Shown here one piece after another: positions 54,021 to 61,881 of a stretch of 64,000 bases of DNA. A program made the position numbers and the translations under genes. Where the stretch lies: positions 2,418,001-2,482,000 of the forward strand of contig CBDDKB010000002.1 in assembly GCA_965229935.1 (NCBI GenBank). The letters run 5' to 3'. Source of the DNA: SPJN01 sp965229935 (GTDB lineage Bacteria; Pseudomonadota; Alphaproteobacteria; SPJN01). Within the stretch, counting starts at the first letter, position 1. Every line of letters starts with the position of its first letter. The notes below the pieces were generated by a model. It did not search any database, was not told the DNA's origin, and worked only from the letters and a program-made list of their open reading frames with translations.

Positions 54021-54549
54021 AGAGCTTAGGTGCTTGCAGGTCGAGTTTGTTGCCTTGCTCTAACCCTTCTAATGCCAACGCTGCCTTTTCTGCTGCTTGC
54101 CATAATGGATGGCGCGGCCAGCGAGATCGATTGCTATCGCCTGTGGGTCGCCTAAGTGATGTGTGGTTGGCTAAAATCCAATGCGCCACAGTTCCTTGGT
54201 GTGCGAACAGGTTTTCTGGCGTGTAAATGCCGTGTGTTTTTAGGAACTCGCGCCTTGCTTCAATCTCGATCCGCCAAACGTCATCTTTTTGCTGCCAAAG
54301 ATCATAGAACCAGACTTTCTGGCTCTGTTGCTTGATCTCTTTAACCTTGTCATAGATGCGGAGCATGATATCGCCGCGTCCAAAGCTAAAGGTTTCGGGT
54401 TTGCCATTGCCGCGATGCTTACTGTCTTTCGATGCTTTGCTGAGGAAGTGATCTTCGTCAAAGTCCACAACGGGCAAATCAAAAATCAAAGCTCCAATCC
54501 ACGCGGGAGACTGTCGCCGTCCTTGTCTCGCGCGGATGTGCGCCATCAA
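53953..54549 (-). pseudogene. Rep-like replication initiation protein, C-terminal part (frameshifted)
   Basis: The homologous stretch begins near 54489 (DLPVVDFDEDHFLSKASK); the residues before it are out-of-frame sequence of the N-terminal part. It continues FGRGDIMLRIYDKVKEIKQQ and VWRIEIEARREFLKTHGIYT, the late motifs of Rep_trans-type (replication initiation factor) rolling-circle proteins. Joined with the N-terminal part it gives about 323 residues, a usual length. The break is at a run of five T (GATTTTTGATTTG). Deleting one T restores WSFDFDLPVVDF. Confidence 0.7.
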
Positions 54550-54922
54550 AGTTCATTCTGATGGTACCGAACCACTCTCGCAGCTCATCCAACAAGATGG
54601 CTGCGCCCTTGTTCCAAAGGGCTTGGCGTAAAAACTGGACATGCAAATTCGGCTGATTATTTTCGCCAAGCCGAATAATCATCTCTCTGTCTTGCAGAAC
54701 GTAGGTATAGTTTCCGCTGCCAAATGGCTTTAGCGCCCACAGTCGGTTACCAACCTTGATGTCGATAAACCCTTTGCGGCTTTCTTGCGCCATCACTTTC
54801 TTTTCGGCAAGCCTGTCCCAGTTAATGCCCAATCCGTCCAAAAAGAACCCGCAATAGAGGCTGTCGATGCCACTCAACAGCAATTTGGGTTCCCCGCCTG
54901 TTTTGCTCATTCTGAACTCCAT
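54479..54922 (-). pseudogene. Rep-like replication initiation protein, N-terminal part (frameshifted)
   Basis: A 147-residue frame from ATG 54922: KLLLSGIDSLYCGFFLDGLG, then GNRLWALKPFGSGNYTYVLQ and ending TATVSRVDWSFDF at TGA. The S-R-x-D-x-x-x-D pattern is the conserved core of Rep_trans/phage replication initiation factors. The frame is lost at a T5 run and continues in the next frame. It heads the minus-strand operon of the element. Real inactivation, programmed slippage at T5 or a sequence error could explain the break. Confidence 0.7.
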
Positions 54923-55280
54923 TGTTGTTACCTCGCAACTCGAGGCCGTTTAATGAGCAATGCAAACAGGCCAAAAAACCTCAAGGGGGTAACTTTGGGT
55001 TTTGGGATTTCCTAAGGGAATTAGATGAATTGCTCAACGGTTTCGCACGCGTCAAGGCAAGCTGAAGTGGCGCTGCGCGCCATCCTTGACCCGTCCGAAT
55101 CGGTGAGCTGGAGCTGGGGAACGGCTTTTGCTGCACAAAAGCCGTCTTAGAAGAGCGGCTTTTCTAAAATCCAAGACGGGCGAAAATCTGGAAATTCTTC
55201 AAATGCGGAGAGCGCCATGTATTTGGAACCCCCCGTGTTACTAATCACGGGGCGCTAAGCAAGTTCTTTGAAGAACGCAG
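54923..55280. other. Gene-free stretch at element end, two strong hairpins
   Basis: About 360 bases without a convincing gene separate the Rep promoter side from the hmuV end. It contains hairpins ACGGCTTTTG-N5-CAAAAGCCGT (55121-55145) and CCCCGTG-N8-CACGGGG (55231-55252), and the word CCTAAGG. These could be a nicking origin for the Rep protein, the right edge of the integrative core, or terminators for hmuV. No copy of the tRNA-Arg repeat was found here. Confidence 0.55.
55121..55145. other. 10-bp perfect hairpin, candidate replication origin or terminator
   Basis: ACGGCTTTTG and CAAAAGCCGT are perfectly inverted around CTGCA. It lies upstream of the Rep gene. Rolling-circle origins often have such stem-loops near rep, but no nick-site consensus was recognised. 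Confidence 0.5.
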
Positions 55281-56027
55281 TCAAATTGCCTGATGGGTCG
55301 CTGTCCATTCAGGTGGCAAGTCATAGAGGGCGGCAATGGCGTCCGCTGTCAGTGCGGTATCAGGCGGGCCACTATCAAATAATACACCTTCTTTTAGCGC
55401 AATAACATGATCTGCAAAGCGGCGGGTCAGGCCAATATCATGCAGGATGGCCATACAGGCGCCGCCCTGATCGACAAACTGTCTGACGGTTTGCAACAGA
55501 TGATATTGCTGCTTAAGATCAAGGCTGGCGGTCGGCTCGTCAATCAGCAAAAGCGGCTGCTTGACCCCGTGCATCTGACAAAGGGTGCGGGCAAAATCGA
55601 CCCGCTGTCGTTCGCCCCCCGACAAGGTTGCGCACACACGGTTCGCCAGCGGGAACAGGTTGGTCTGGTGCAAGCTATCACTTGTTGCCTGCGCGCCTGT
55701 TGTAAGCCTCCCGTCCCCATGGGGCGCGCGACCCAGTCTGACCAGATCGTGAACCTTTAATCCCGGCGGGCTAGCGGTTGCCTGCCACATCACCGCGCGG
55801 GCGCGGGCCTGATCCTGAATAGACTGGTGGGTGAGGGGGATGTCATGCAATAGGGCCGTACCTTCGTCAGGTTTTACGTCGCCAGCCAAAACGGATAGCA
55901 GTGTTGATTTCCCCGCCCCGTTGGGGCCGATAATGACTGACAGCGTACCGGGCGTTAGGGCCAGACTAATATGGCGTATCAACCACTTGCCGCCACGGGT
56001 GACGCCGATATTCTGTGCCTCAAGCAT
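55281..56027 (-). CDS. hmuV: Haem ABC transporter ATP-binding protein
   Basis: A 248-residue ABC ATPase: Walker A IIGPNGAGKSTLLSVL, signature TLSGGERQRVDFART, Walker B LLLIDEPTASLDLKQQ, then the switch His in ILHDIGLTRRF. It drives haem import with HmuU. ATG 56027 overlaps the hmuU stop by eight bases (ATGCTTGA). It is the last gene of a tightly overlapping hmuSTUV operon. Confidence 0.93.
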   Translation of the reverse strand: MLEAQNIGVTRGGKWLIRHISLALTPGTLSVIIGPNGAGKSTLLSVLAGDVKPDEGTALLHDIPLTHQSIQDQARARAVMWQATASPPGLKVHDLVRLGRAPHGDGRLTTGAQATSDSLHQTNLFPLANRVCATLSGGERQRVDFARTLCQMHGVKQPLLLIDEPTASLDLKQQYHLLQTVRQFVDQGGACMAILHDIGLTRRFADHVIALKEGVLFDSGPPDTALTADAIAALYDLPPEWTATHQAI

Positions 56028-57060
56028 GGTGGCTGGCTCCCTGCCGGAGTAACAGCCACACGAAAAATGGACCACCGATTAAGCCCGTTATGATCCCTAT
56101 GGGCATATCGGCAGGCGCTGCAATGGACCGTGCCAGCATATCGGCGCACACCAGCATCAATCCCCCGCCCAACCACGCGCCGGGCAGCAGCACCTTGTAA
56201 TCAGTGCACCCGATTAAGCGCAGCGCGTGTGGGATCACAAGACCGACAAAGCCGATCATTCCTGTCAGGGACACTGTGGCCCCGACCATGATGGCGACAG
56301 CCAACAGGCTGGCTTGTTTCAACCGGACTGTGTTGCAGCCCAAGGACCGCGCGGTTGCATCACCCAACCCATAAAGGTTGAGAGCGGTGGGCCGCCACGC
56401 CATCGCGCTGGCGATCATGACAGGTAGGCAGATCAGGCCAATCTCCCTCCACCCGGCTGAGGCGACAGACCCCAACATCCAAAATGTCAGATTGCGCAGC
56501 GCCGTGTCATCGCTGATAAAGCTGAACAGGCCAATGATCGCGCCGCCGATGGCATTGATCGCAACCCCGGCAAGGATGATGGTGGCAATGTTTATTGCCC
56601 CGGACCGGTTGCCGATCACATAAACGCACAGTATCGCGATCAATCCACCGATAAAGGCGGCGATGGGCAGGCCTGCTGCGGCCATGCCTGCTCCAAAGAC
56701 AATGAATAGGCCCGCGCCAACTGCTGCACCGGACGACACGCCGATCAGGCCCGGGTCGGCAAGTGGATTGCGCAATAATGCCTGTAACAAGGCACCCGAC
56801 ATGGCAAGCGCGCCACCTGATAGAATAGCAAGCGCAAGGCGCGGTAGACGGAGATTGACCAGCACAAAATCTGCTGTTGATTGCGGCCCGGTTTTGATTA
56901 GGGCGGCGAGCTTGGCGGGGGAGATAAAATCGGTCGCGACCGCCCCGACATGTAGCGATAGATAGCTTGCTGCACAAAGGCACAAGGCTAGCCCGGCCAG
57001 AATCGTCCGGTCACGCTTGGCTTGTTTGATCACAAGCCCCTGTGCAGCAAGGTCTGTCAT
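56020..57060 (-). CDS. hmuU: Haem ABC transporter permease (FecCD family)
   Basis: A 346-residue inner-membrane permease with about ten helices. FecCD motifs include VNLRLPRLALAILSGGALAM, LLQALLRNPLADPGLIGVSS and MIGFVGLVIPHALRLIGC. It pairs with HmuV and receives haem from HmuT. It overlaps hmuT by four bases (ATGA) and hmuV by eight. Confidence 0.94.
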   Translation of the reverse strand: MTDLAAQGLVIKQAKRDRTILAGLALCLCAASYLSLHVGAVATDFISPAKLAALIKTGPQSTADFVLVNLRLPRLALAILSGGALAMSGALLQALLRNPLADPGLIGVSSGAAVGAGLFIVFGAGMAAAGLPIAAFIGGLIAILCVYVIGNRSGAINIATIILAGVAINAIGGAIIGLFSFISDDTALRNLTFWMLGSVASAGWREIGLICLPVMIASAMAWRPTALNLYGLGDATARSLGCNTVRLKQASLLAVAIMVGATVSLTGMIGFVGLVIPHALRLIGCTDYKVLLPGAWLGGGLMLVCADMLARSIAAPADMPIGIITGLIGGPFFVWLLLRQGASHHA

Positions 57061-57884
57061 TTTGTGCCGATCTGATGGGCAAGCGTTAGGAGTGCATCCG
57101 GGGTGCGCGGCCCAAAGCCAAGCAAGGCAACGCTATCAATTACAATGATATTACCGTTCTTGATGGCATCGCTGTTGATCAGGGCTGGATGGGACTTCAA
57201 GGCCTCAACGCCGCCGATCATTTGCAACGTGTTTTCCATCACCAGCACATAGTCAATTTGCCTGCTGGCAATATAGGCACCATTGATGGGCTTATAGCCC
57301 TGCAGGTCGGCCAGCACATTCTTGCCTCCTGCCAATTGGATGGCTGCATCCGCCGCTGTATTGGTGCCCGCCGCCATTAAGGCATGGCCTTGGGATTGTA
57401 GGACGAATAACAGGGCAGGGGCGGTTTCAGCGCGGACGGGCAGTTGCGTCATAGCCGGGGCAATCGATGCGATAAGCGCATCCCCCTGATCTGTGGCACC
57501 AAGCGCAGCGGCAACCGATTTGATCTTACTGATGATCCCGTCAGGGCTTCGCGCGGCCTGCATCTGCAAGACATTGATGCCCAGTTTGCGCGTGGTTGCG
57601 ATTGCAGGGGGCGGCCCAGCCTCAGCCGCAGCAAGCACCAAAGTGGGGGAGAGGGAGGCAATCCCCTCCGCCGACAGGGCGCGCACATAACCAAGCTGCG
57701 GCAGGCTTTGCGCTGCAACCGGGTGCATGCTGGTTGTGTCCGTGCCGACGACTTGATCGCCAAAGCCAAGGGCATAGACGATTTCTGTGATGTCACCACC
57801 AAGGGAGATGATCCGCCTTGGTGCATCTGCTGCCTGCGCTGACAGAGAGATCAGACACAGGCAGCAGGCTAGAAGCACCCTCAT
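57057..57884 (-). CDS. hmuT: Haem ABC transporter substrate-binding protein
   Basis: A 275-residue periplasmic binding protein with signal MRVLLACCLCLISLSAQA. The mature start PRRIISLGGDITEIVYALGF is typical of HmuT, with VVGTDTTSMHP and QLGYVRALSAEGIASLSPTL. It delivers haem to HmuU. It overlaps hmuS and hmuU by four bases each, giving full translational coupling. Confidence 0.93.
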   Translation of the reverse strand: MRVLLACCLCLISLSAQAADAPRRIISLGGDITEIVYALGFGDQVVGTDTTSMHPVAAQSLPQLGYVRALSAEGIASLSPTLVLAAAEAGPPPAIATTRKLGINVLQMQAARSPDGIISKIKSVAAALGATDQGDALIASIAPAMTQLPVRAETAPALLFVLQSQGHALMAAGTNTAADAAIQLAGGKNVLADLQGYKPINGAYIASRQIDYVLVMENTLQMIGGVEALKSHPALINSDAIKNGNIIVIDSVALLGFGPRTPDALLTLAHQIGTK

Positions 57885-58966
57885 GCTGCGGCGCCTTTCG
57901 GGGCTGCCAGCGATTCAGCCAGACTGCGCCAGTCTGTCAGCTCTTCAATGCCGGGCTTGCGTTCGCCGAACATTTGCAGGATCAAGCTATTGTCGGCGGC
58001 ATAGGCTTCCAATGATGTGACGATACCGTCCACTGTCGGTTTGCGAACCAGCCACACAGAGTCGATCAGATCGTCGCGCAGGTGCAGGTTGAATGTGGGG
58101 TCAAGCACATTGAACCATGGCCCCATCACTTTTAAATTATTGACCGGACCTGTGTGGATTTGCACGCAGCCATCATTGCCGACAAACACCATGATCGACA
58201 GACCCCTTGATTTGGCCTGCTCAAACGCCTTTGTCAGCGCATCTTTGGGGCAGGGAACTGCAAACTCGTCCCCGGCAAGGCGCAATGCTTGCAGGCGGCC
58301 CACATTGTGCTTTTTCAAAAGCAGAACAAAATCATGTGTGTCCTGAAGCGCAGCCCAATCTTTATGAAGGGCGGGCTGGTCAATGGCACTGTCATCCTGA
58401 TCTGTTTTGGCCGGGCGCGTGCCGGCATCAACCGCAACGGGGGTTTCATCTGTAGCGTCGGCTTTAAATGCAGTGACCAAACTTTGATAGGCGGGGATGC
58501 TGTCGTCTGACTTCAGATAGATTTTGTGGACCGCTTCGCCGAACTGATCAAAGAAATGCAGGCTGTGGCGGGGACCGTTTTCCGTATCGTCGGAAATCGC
58601 AAACCCAAAAGCCCATTGTTTCATGAACAGGCGTAGATCAATGTCGTGATTGAGGACGATGCCATGAACGGGCCCGACGTCAATATTGTCATAGGCGCCG
58701 ATTTTTTCGTGAACCACATACTCGTTCCGAGTCAGGGCCATTACAGTCCCCAACGTGCCGAGCTGTTTAACCAATCCCGCAAAATCATCATTCAACCGGG
58801 TGACAGATTTGTTGACCGCCCCTGTGCTGACCAGTGTCGCCTCGCTAATGCCCAGCCGGGTGGCGGCATCGCGCGTGCGCAGCTTCGGTTCTTGTTCAAT
58901 CAGTTTTGAATAGGCCGCGCGAATGTCTGCCGCCTGCCTTAAGGCGGGTTTTGTCTCAATACCCAT
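57881..58966 (-). CDS. hmuS: Haem-degrading/transport factor HmuS (HemS/ChuX-like)
   Basis: A 361-residue cytoplasmic protein made of two HemS-type halves: AALRQ-type head with LRTRDAATRLGISEATLVST, repeat 1 with MALTRNEYVVHEKIGAYDNI and HGIVLNHDIDLRLF, and repeat 2 with VFVGNDGCVQIHTGPVNNLK and FNLHLRDDLIDSVWLVRKP. It handles haem after import and may open the ring. ATG 58966 follows GAGAGG. It is first of the hmuSTUV operon, divergent from the receptor gene across two Fur-like boxes. Confidence 0.93.
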   Translation of the reverse strand: MGIETKPALRQAADIRAAYSKLIEQEPKLRTRDAATRLGISEATLVSTGAVNKSVTRLNDDFAGLVKQLGTLGTVMALTRNEYVVHEKIGAYDNIDVGPVHGIVLNHDIDLRLFMKQWAFGFAISDDTENGPRHSLHFFDQFGEAVHKIYLKSDDSIPAYQSLVTAFKADATDETPVAVDAGTRPAKTDQDDSAIDQPALHKDWAALQDTHDFVLLLKKHNVGRLQALRLAGDEFAVPCPKDALTKAFEQAKSRGLSIMVFVGNDGCVQIHTGPVNNLKVMGPWFNVLDPTFNLHLRDDLIDSVWLVRKPTVDGIVTSLEAYAADNSLILQMFGERKPGIEELTDWRSLAESLAAPKGAAA

Positions 58967-59036
58967 GAATTTGACCTCTCTCAATTGGTGTGGGGATGGA
59001 TGTGCGTCCCCTCAAAAAAATTCTCACTTCTTTTAA

Positions 59037-59088
59037 TGCGACTCATTTGCATTTGCAATATAGAATATGTTATTGCAAATCATTCGCA
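59037..59088. promoter_or_regulatory. Two Fur-like iron boxes in divergent hmu promoter
   Basis: TGCGACTCATTTGCA (59037-59051) and TGCAAATCATTCGCA (59074-59088) are imperfect palindromes, close to each other's reverse complement (two mismatches), and match the alphaproteobacterial Fur pattern TGCRAATNATTYGCA. They lie between hmuS and the receptor gene, so both directions should be iron-repressed. Confidence 0.75.
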
Positions 59089-59169
59089 TCTTGGCGCCGG
59101 TTTTGGGGGCGCCTTCCTTTGTGGTGATCCGAAAGGTCGCCATCGTTTTGTTTTGGAAGAGTTTTGGGT

Positions 59170-61392
59170 ATGACACATCATCTAGGTTTAAATACAAAGC
59201 GGGGTAAAACCCTGTTGGGTCAGGCGTTAATGGGGGCCGCTTTCTTATTGGCGGGCAGTCTTATTGCGCCTTCAATGGTTGCGGCGGAGGAGGGGCAGGT
59301 CGCTGCTGCCCCCTCCAACGCTGCGCCCTCTAACGCTGCCCCCTCTAAAGCGGCAAAGGCAAGAGGCGGTTTTGGCGACAGCCGCTTCGTCGATGAAATC
59401 ACAATCGTTGCGACGCGCAGCCCCATCAAGGCGTTTGAATATCCGGGCATGGTGTCCGTCATCAGCCGCGATGATATTGAAATTCAGCAACCCTCCACCC
59501 CCGATGATTTGCTGCGCTATATGCCGAATGTTGAATTTATCGGCGGCCCGCGCCGGACGGGGGAAACACCGTCAATTCGCGGCTTTAGCGGCGCGGATGT
59601 GATTATCCTGATTGATGGCGCGCGGCAGAATTTCGGATCGGGTCATGACGGTCGTTTCTTTATTGACCCAAGTTTGCTGCGTCAGGTTGATGTGCTGCGC
59701 GGGCCTGCCTCTGCGATATATGGCAGTGGCGGCAATGGCGGTGTGATCGAATTTCGGACTGTAACCGCCTTGGACTTTTTGGATGAGGGGACCGATTTTG
59801 GCTATGCCGTCAACGCAGGCTATCAATCTGCCAATATTGAACAGTCGGGCACACTGACCACCTACGGCATGCTTGGAGACAATGCTGATTTTATCACCAG
59901 CATCACCAAGCGCGATTCAGGCCGTATCCGCTTGGGCGATGGTAGTGAGCTGCGCGATACGGATGATGATGTGTTGGCGGGCATTGCCAAGCTGACCGGG
60001 CGTGTGAATGACAACAGCACCCTTGATCTGTCACTGACCCATTTTTCCAATACTGCCGAAGAACCCAATAATGGTCAGGGCGTTGGTCAACATGGCGTTG
60101 TGGAGAAAGATGTTGGCTCAACTACCATTCGAGGCGGCTGGTCCTATGACAATCCTGACAATCGCTATCTAAATGCTGATTTGGTCGTCTATTACACGGC
60201 GTTTCAGGCTGATGAGTTGCGCCTTGATGCCAATGGCACAGGCCCCCAAGGGGAATTATTGAAGCGCGATGTCGACACTATCGGCTTGCGTTTTGATAAT
60301 CGCGCGCAGCTAAGCGGGGAACGCGGTGATAGCGGGGTAACGCTGCTTTATGGTATTGAGTATTACGCGGACGAACAGGATGGCGAAGCAGGCAGCGGTC
60401 AACGTGATGGCGTCCCCGATGCGGAAGCGTCATTCTTGGGCGTGTTTGCACAGGCTGATATGCGCCTGAACCCAGACTCTATTCCCGGCGAGTTCATCGT
60501 CCTGCCTGGTGTGCGTTATGATGATTACGAGGCTGAGAGCAGCATCGCTGCCAAGGTGGATCGTCAGGAATGGTCACCACGCCTGTCCGTCAGCTATTTG
60601 CCAACCGAGTGGCTGCAAACCTTCGCCAGTTACGGCAAGGCCTTTCGTGCCCCATCATTTGATGAGCTTTATTTAAGTGGTGTTCATTTCCAGATCCCGA
60701 TCCCCGGCGCAACAATCACCAACCGGTTTGTTGCGAACCCCGATTTGAAGCCACAAACAACCCGCACGTTTGAATTCGGTGCCGGGCTTGATTTCCAGAA
60801 TGTGTTTTCAGATGACCGCGACCGCCTGCAAATCAAGGCCGCGCACTTCATCGTGTGGGGCAAGGATTTTATAGACCTGCAGGTGACGCAACCTGAACCA
60901 TTCGTTGCTTGTAATCCCTTTATTCCCGGGACTTGTGATGGCACGACAACCACAGTGAATGTGCCCAATGCGAAATTGCAAGGGACAGAGGTGACGGCCA
61001 AATATGAAACGCGTCTAACGCAAGTGACGTTGGGCTTTTCGTCCATCAGTGGAGAGGATGAAGATACAGGCGCGCATCTGGGTGTGTTGGCGCCTGATCA
61101 ATATACAGTGGCGATCAGCAGGTCCCTGCCGCGCCTTGATGCCCATATCGGGTGGAAGGCCATTGCCGCCGCTTCGTTTGACGATACGAATGATCCGGCA
61201 GAGGCGCGGGCAGGTTATTTCGTCAATGATGTCTTTATCGGATGGCAACCGCGTTCCGGCGCGCTTGAAGGATTCAGATTGGACCTTGGCGTCGATAATC
61301 TGTTCGATATCAAATATGCCCGCACCTTTACTGATGCGTTGGAACCGGGCCGGAACTTCAAACTGCAACTTGGTTGGTCGCAGAACCTATAG
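59170..61392 (+). CDS. hmuR: TonB-dependent haem/haemoglobin receptor
   Basis: A 740-residue outer-membrane receptor. Signal (GQALMGAAFLLAGSLIAPSM, then VAAEE), a short repeat linker (PSNAAPSNAAPSKAA), TonB-box-like VDEITIVATRSP, plug motif VDVLRGPASAIYGSGGNGG, and the haem-receptor landmarks FRAPSFDELYL and NPDLKPQTTRTFEFG in the barrel, ending FKLQLGWSQNL. ATG 59170 is chosen with GGAAGAG upstream. It is divergent from hmuSTUV across Fur-like boxes, so it takes up haem for that pump. No TonB/ExbBD genes are nearby. Confidence 0.92.
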   Translation: MTHHLGLNTKRGKTLLGQALMGAAFLLAGSLIAPSMVAAEEGQVAAAPSNAAPSNAAPSKAAKARGGFGDSRFVDEITIVATRSPIKAFEYPGMVSVISRDDIEIQQPSTPDDLLRYMPNVEFIGGPRRTGETPSIRGFSGADVIILIDGARQNFGSGHDGRFFIDPSLLRQVDVLRGPASAIYGSGGNGGVIEFRTVTALDFLDEGTDFGYAVNAGYQSANIEQSGTLTTYGMLGDNADFITSITKRDSGRIRLGDGSELRDTDDDVLAGIAKLTGRVNDNSTLDLSLTHFSNTAEEPNNGQGVGQHGVVEKDVGSTTIRGGWSYDNPDNRYLNADLVVYYTAFQADELRLDANGTGPQGELLKRDVDTIGLRFDNRAQLSGERGDSGVTLLYGIEYYADEQDGEAGSGQRDGVPDAEASFLGVFAQADMRLNPDSIPGEFIVLPGVRYDDYEAESSIAAKVDRQEWSPRLSVSYLPTEWLQTFASYGKAFRAPSFDELYLSGVHFQIPIPGATITNRFVANPDLKPQTTRTFEFGAGLDFQNVFSDDRDRLQIKAAHFIVWGKDFIDLQVTQPEPFVACNPFIPGTCDGTTTTVNVPNAKLQGTEVTAKYETRLTQVTLGFSSISGEDEDTGAHLGVLAPDQYTVAISRSLPRLDAHIGWKAIAAASFDDTNDPAEARAGYFVNDVFIGWQPRSGALEGFRLDLGVDNLFDIKYARTFTDALEPGRNFKLQLGWSQNL

Positions 61393-61403
61393 GCCTATAA
61401 AGT

Positions 61404-61433
61404 GGGGGAGCTTGATCAAGACTCCCCCTTTTA
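61404..61433 (+). terminator. Rho-independent terminator after haem receptor gene
   Basis: A GGGGGAG/CTCCCCC stem (61404-61410, 61422-61428) with an 11-base loop that can pair further (CTTGATCAAG) is followed by TTTTA. Confidence 0.85.
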
Positions 61434-61442
61434 TTGATCATA

Positions 61443-61509
61443 TACACCGTGGAGTGGTAGCTCGAACATGGATGGTCCAGTTCGCACTTTCATCTTCCCC
61501 GGTGCGCCA
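61443..61509 (+). repeat. Degenerate tRNA-Arg remnant with 18-bp exact 3' end (att copy 3)
   Basis: ATCTTCCCCGGTGCGCCA at 61492-61509 is identical to the end of tRNA-Arg. Upstream in the right order are CACCG (61445-61449) and GGTAGCTC (61456-61463), as in the tRNA acceptor and D-arm, but the middle is about 18 bases short and does not pair. It looks like a decayed tRNA-Arg copy or a worn attachment site closing island 2. Confidence 0.65.
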
Positions 61510-61567
61510 TAAACCGAAAGCGGGTCGCATTTGCGGCCCGTTCGCAGGCGCAGAAAGATCTCGCGAT

Positions 61568-61777
61568 CTAGGCGATTTTCAAATTTACGGCTGATGATTT
61601 ACCGGTTGCGCGATTGGCTTCGATTTCAAAGCTGATTTTGTCGCCTTCATTCAGGCCACTCAGGCCGGAGTTTTCAACGGCGCGGATATGTACAAAAACA
61701 TCATTGCCCTCTTCATCAGGTTTGATGAAACTATAACCTTTTGTTTCGTTAAACCACTTAACAGTTCCTGTGCTCAT
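61568..61777 (-). CDS. Cold-shock domain protein
   Basis: A 69-residue OB-fold nucleic-acid chaperone: MSTGTVKWFNETKGYSFI with RNP1-like KGYSFI, RNP2 VFVHI and the end KSSAVNLKIA. RNP1 has Ser where many CspA proteins have Gly. It follows a DEAD-box helicase gene on the same strand, a common pairing for cold adaptation. Confidence 0.93.
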   Translation of the reverse strand: MSTGTVKWFNETKGYSFIKPDEEGNDVFVHIRAVENSGLSGLNEGDKISFEIEANRATGKSSAVNLKIA

Positions 61778-61881
61778 AATGATCGTTCCTTTCGCTGATC
61801 ATGGTTCGCCTTTGTTGGCGACTTTCGACAGGAGGCAATAGCCTTTGATTGTTTGGTATTGAATTTTATGCCGTAACTGGA

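Larger units (their letters stand above)
51974..61509. mobile_element. Genomic island 2: integrative core plus haem-uptake cargo
   Basis: The segment runs from att copy 2 to the degenerate copy 3 at 61492-61509. The first 3 kb is a compact minus-strand integrative core (Rep-like initiator, two small ORFs, serine recombinase, att), and the remainder is the hmu haem locus. Recombinase and Rep are each split by a single-base shift, so the element looks immobile. The degenerate right end suggests greater age than island 1. The right boundary is less certain than the left, and the element proper could end near 55.25 kb. Confidence 0.6.
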
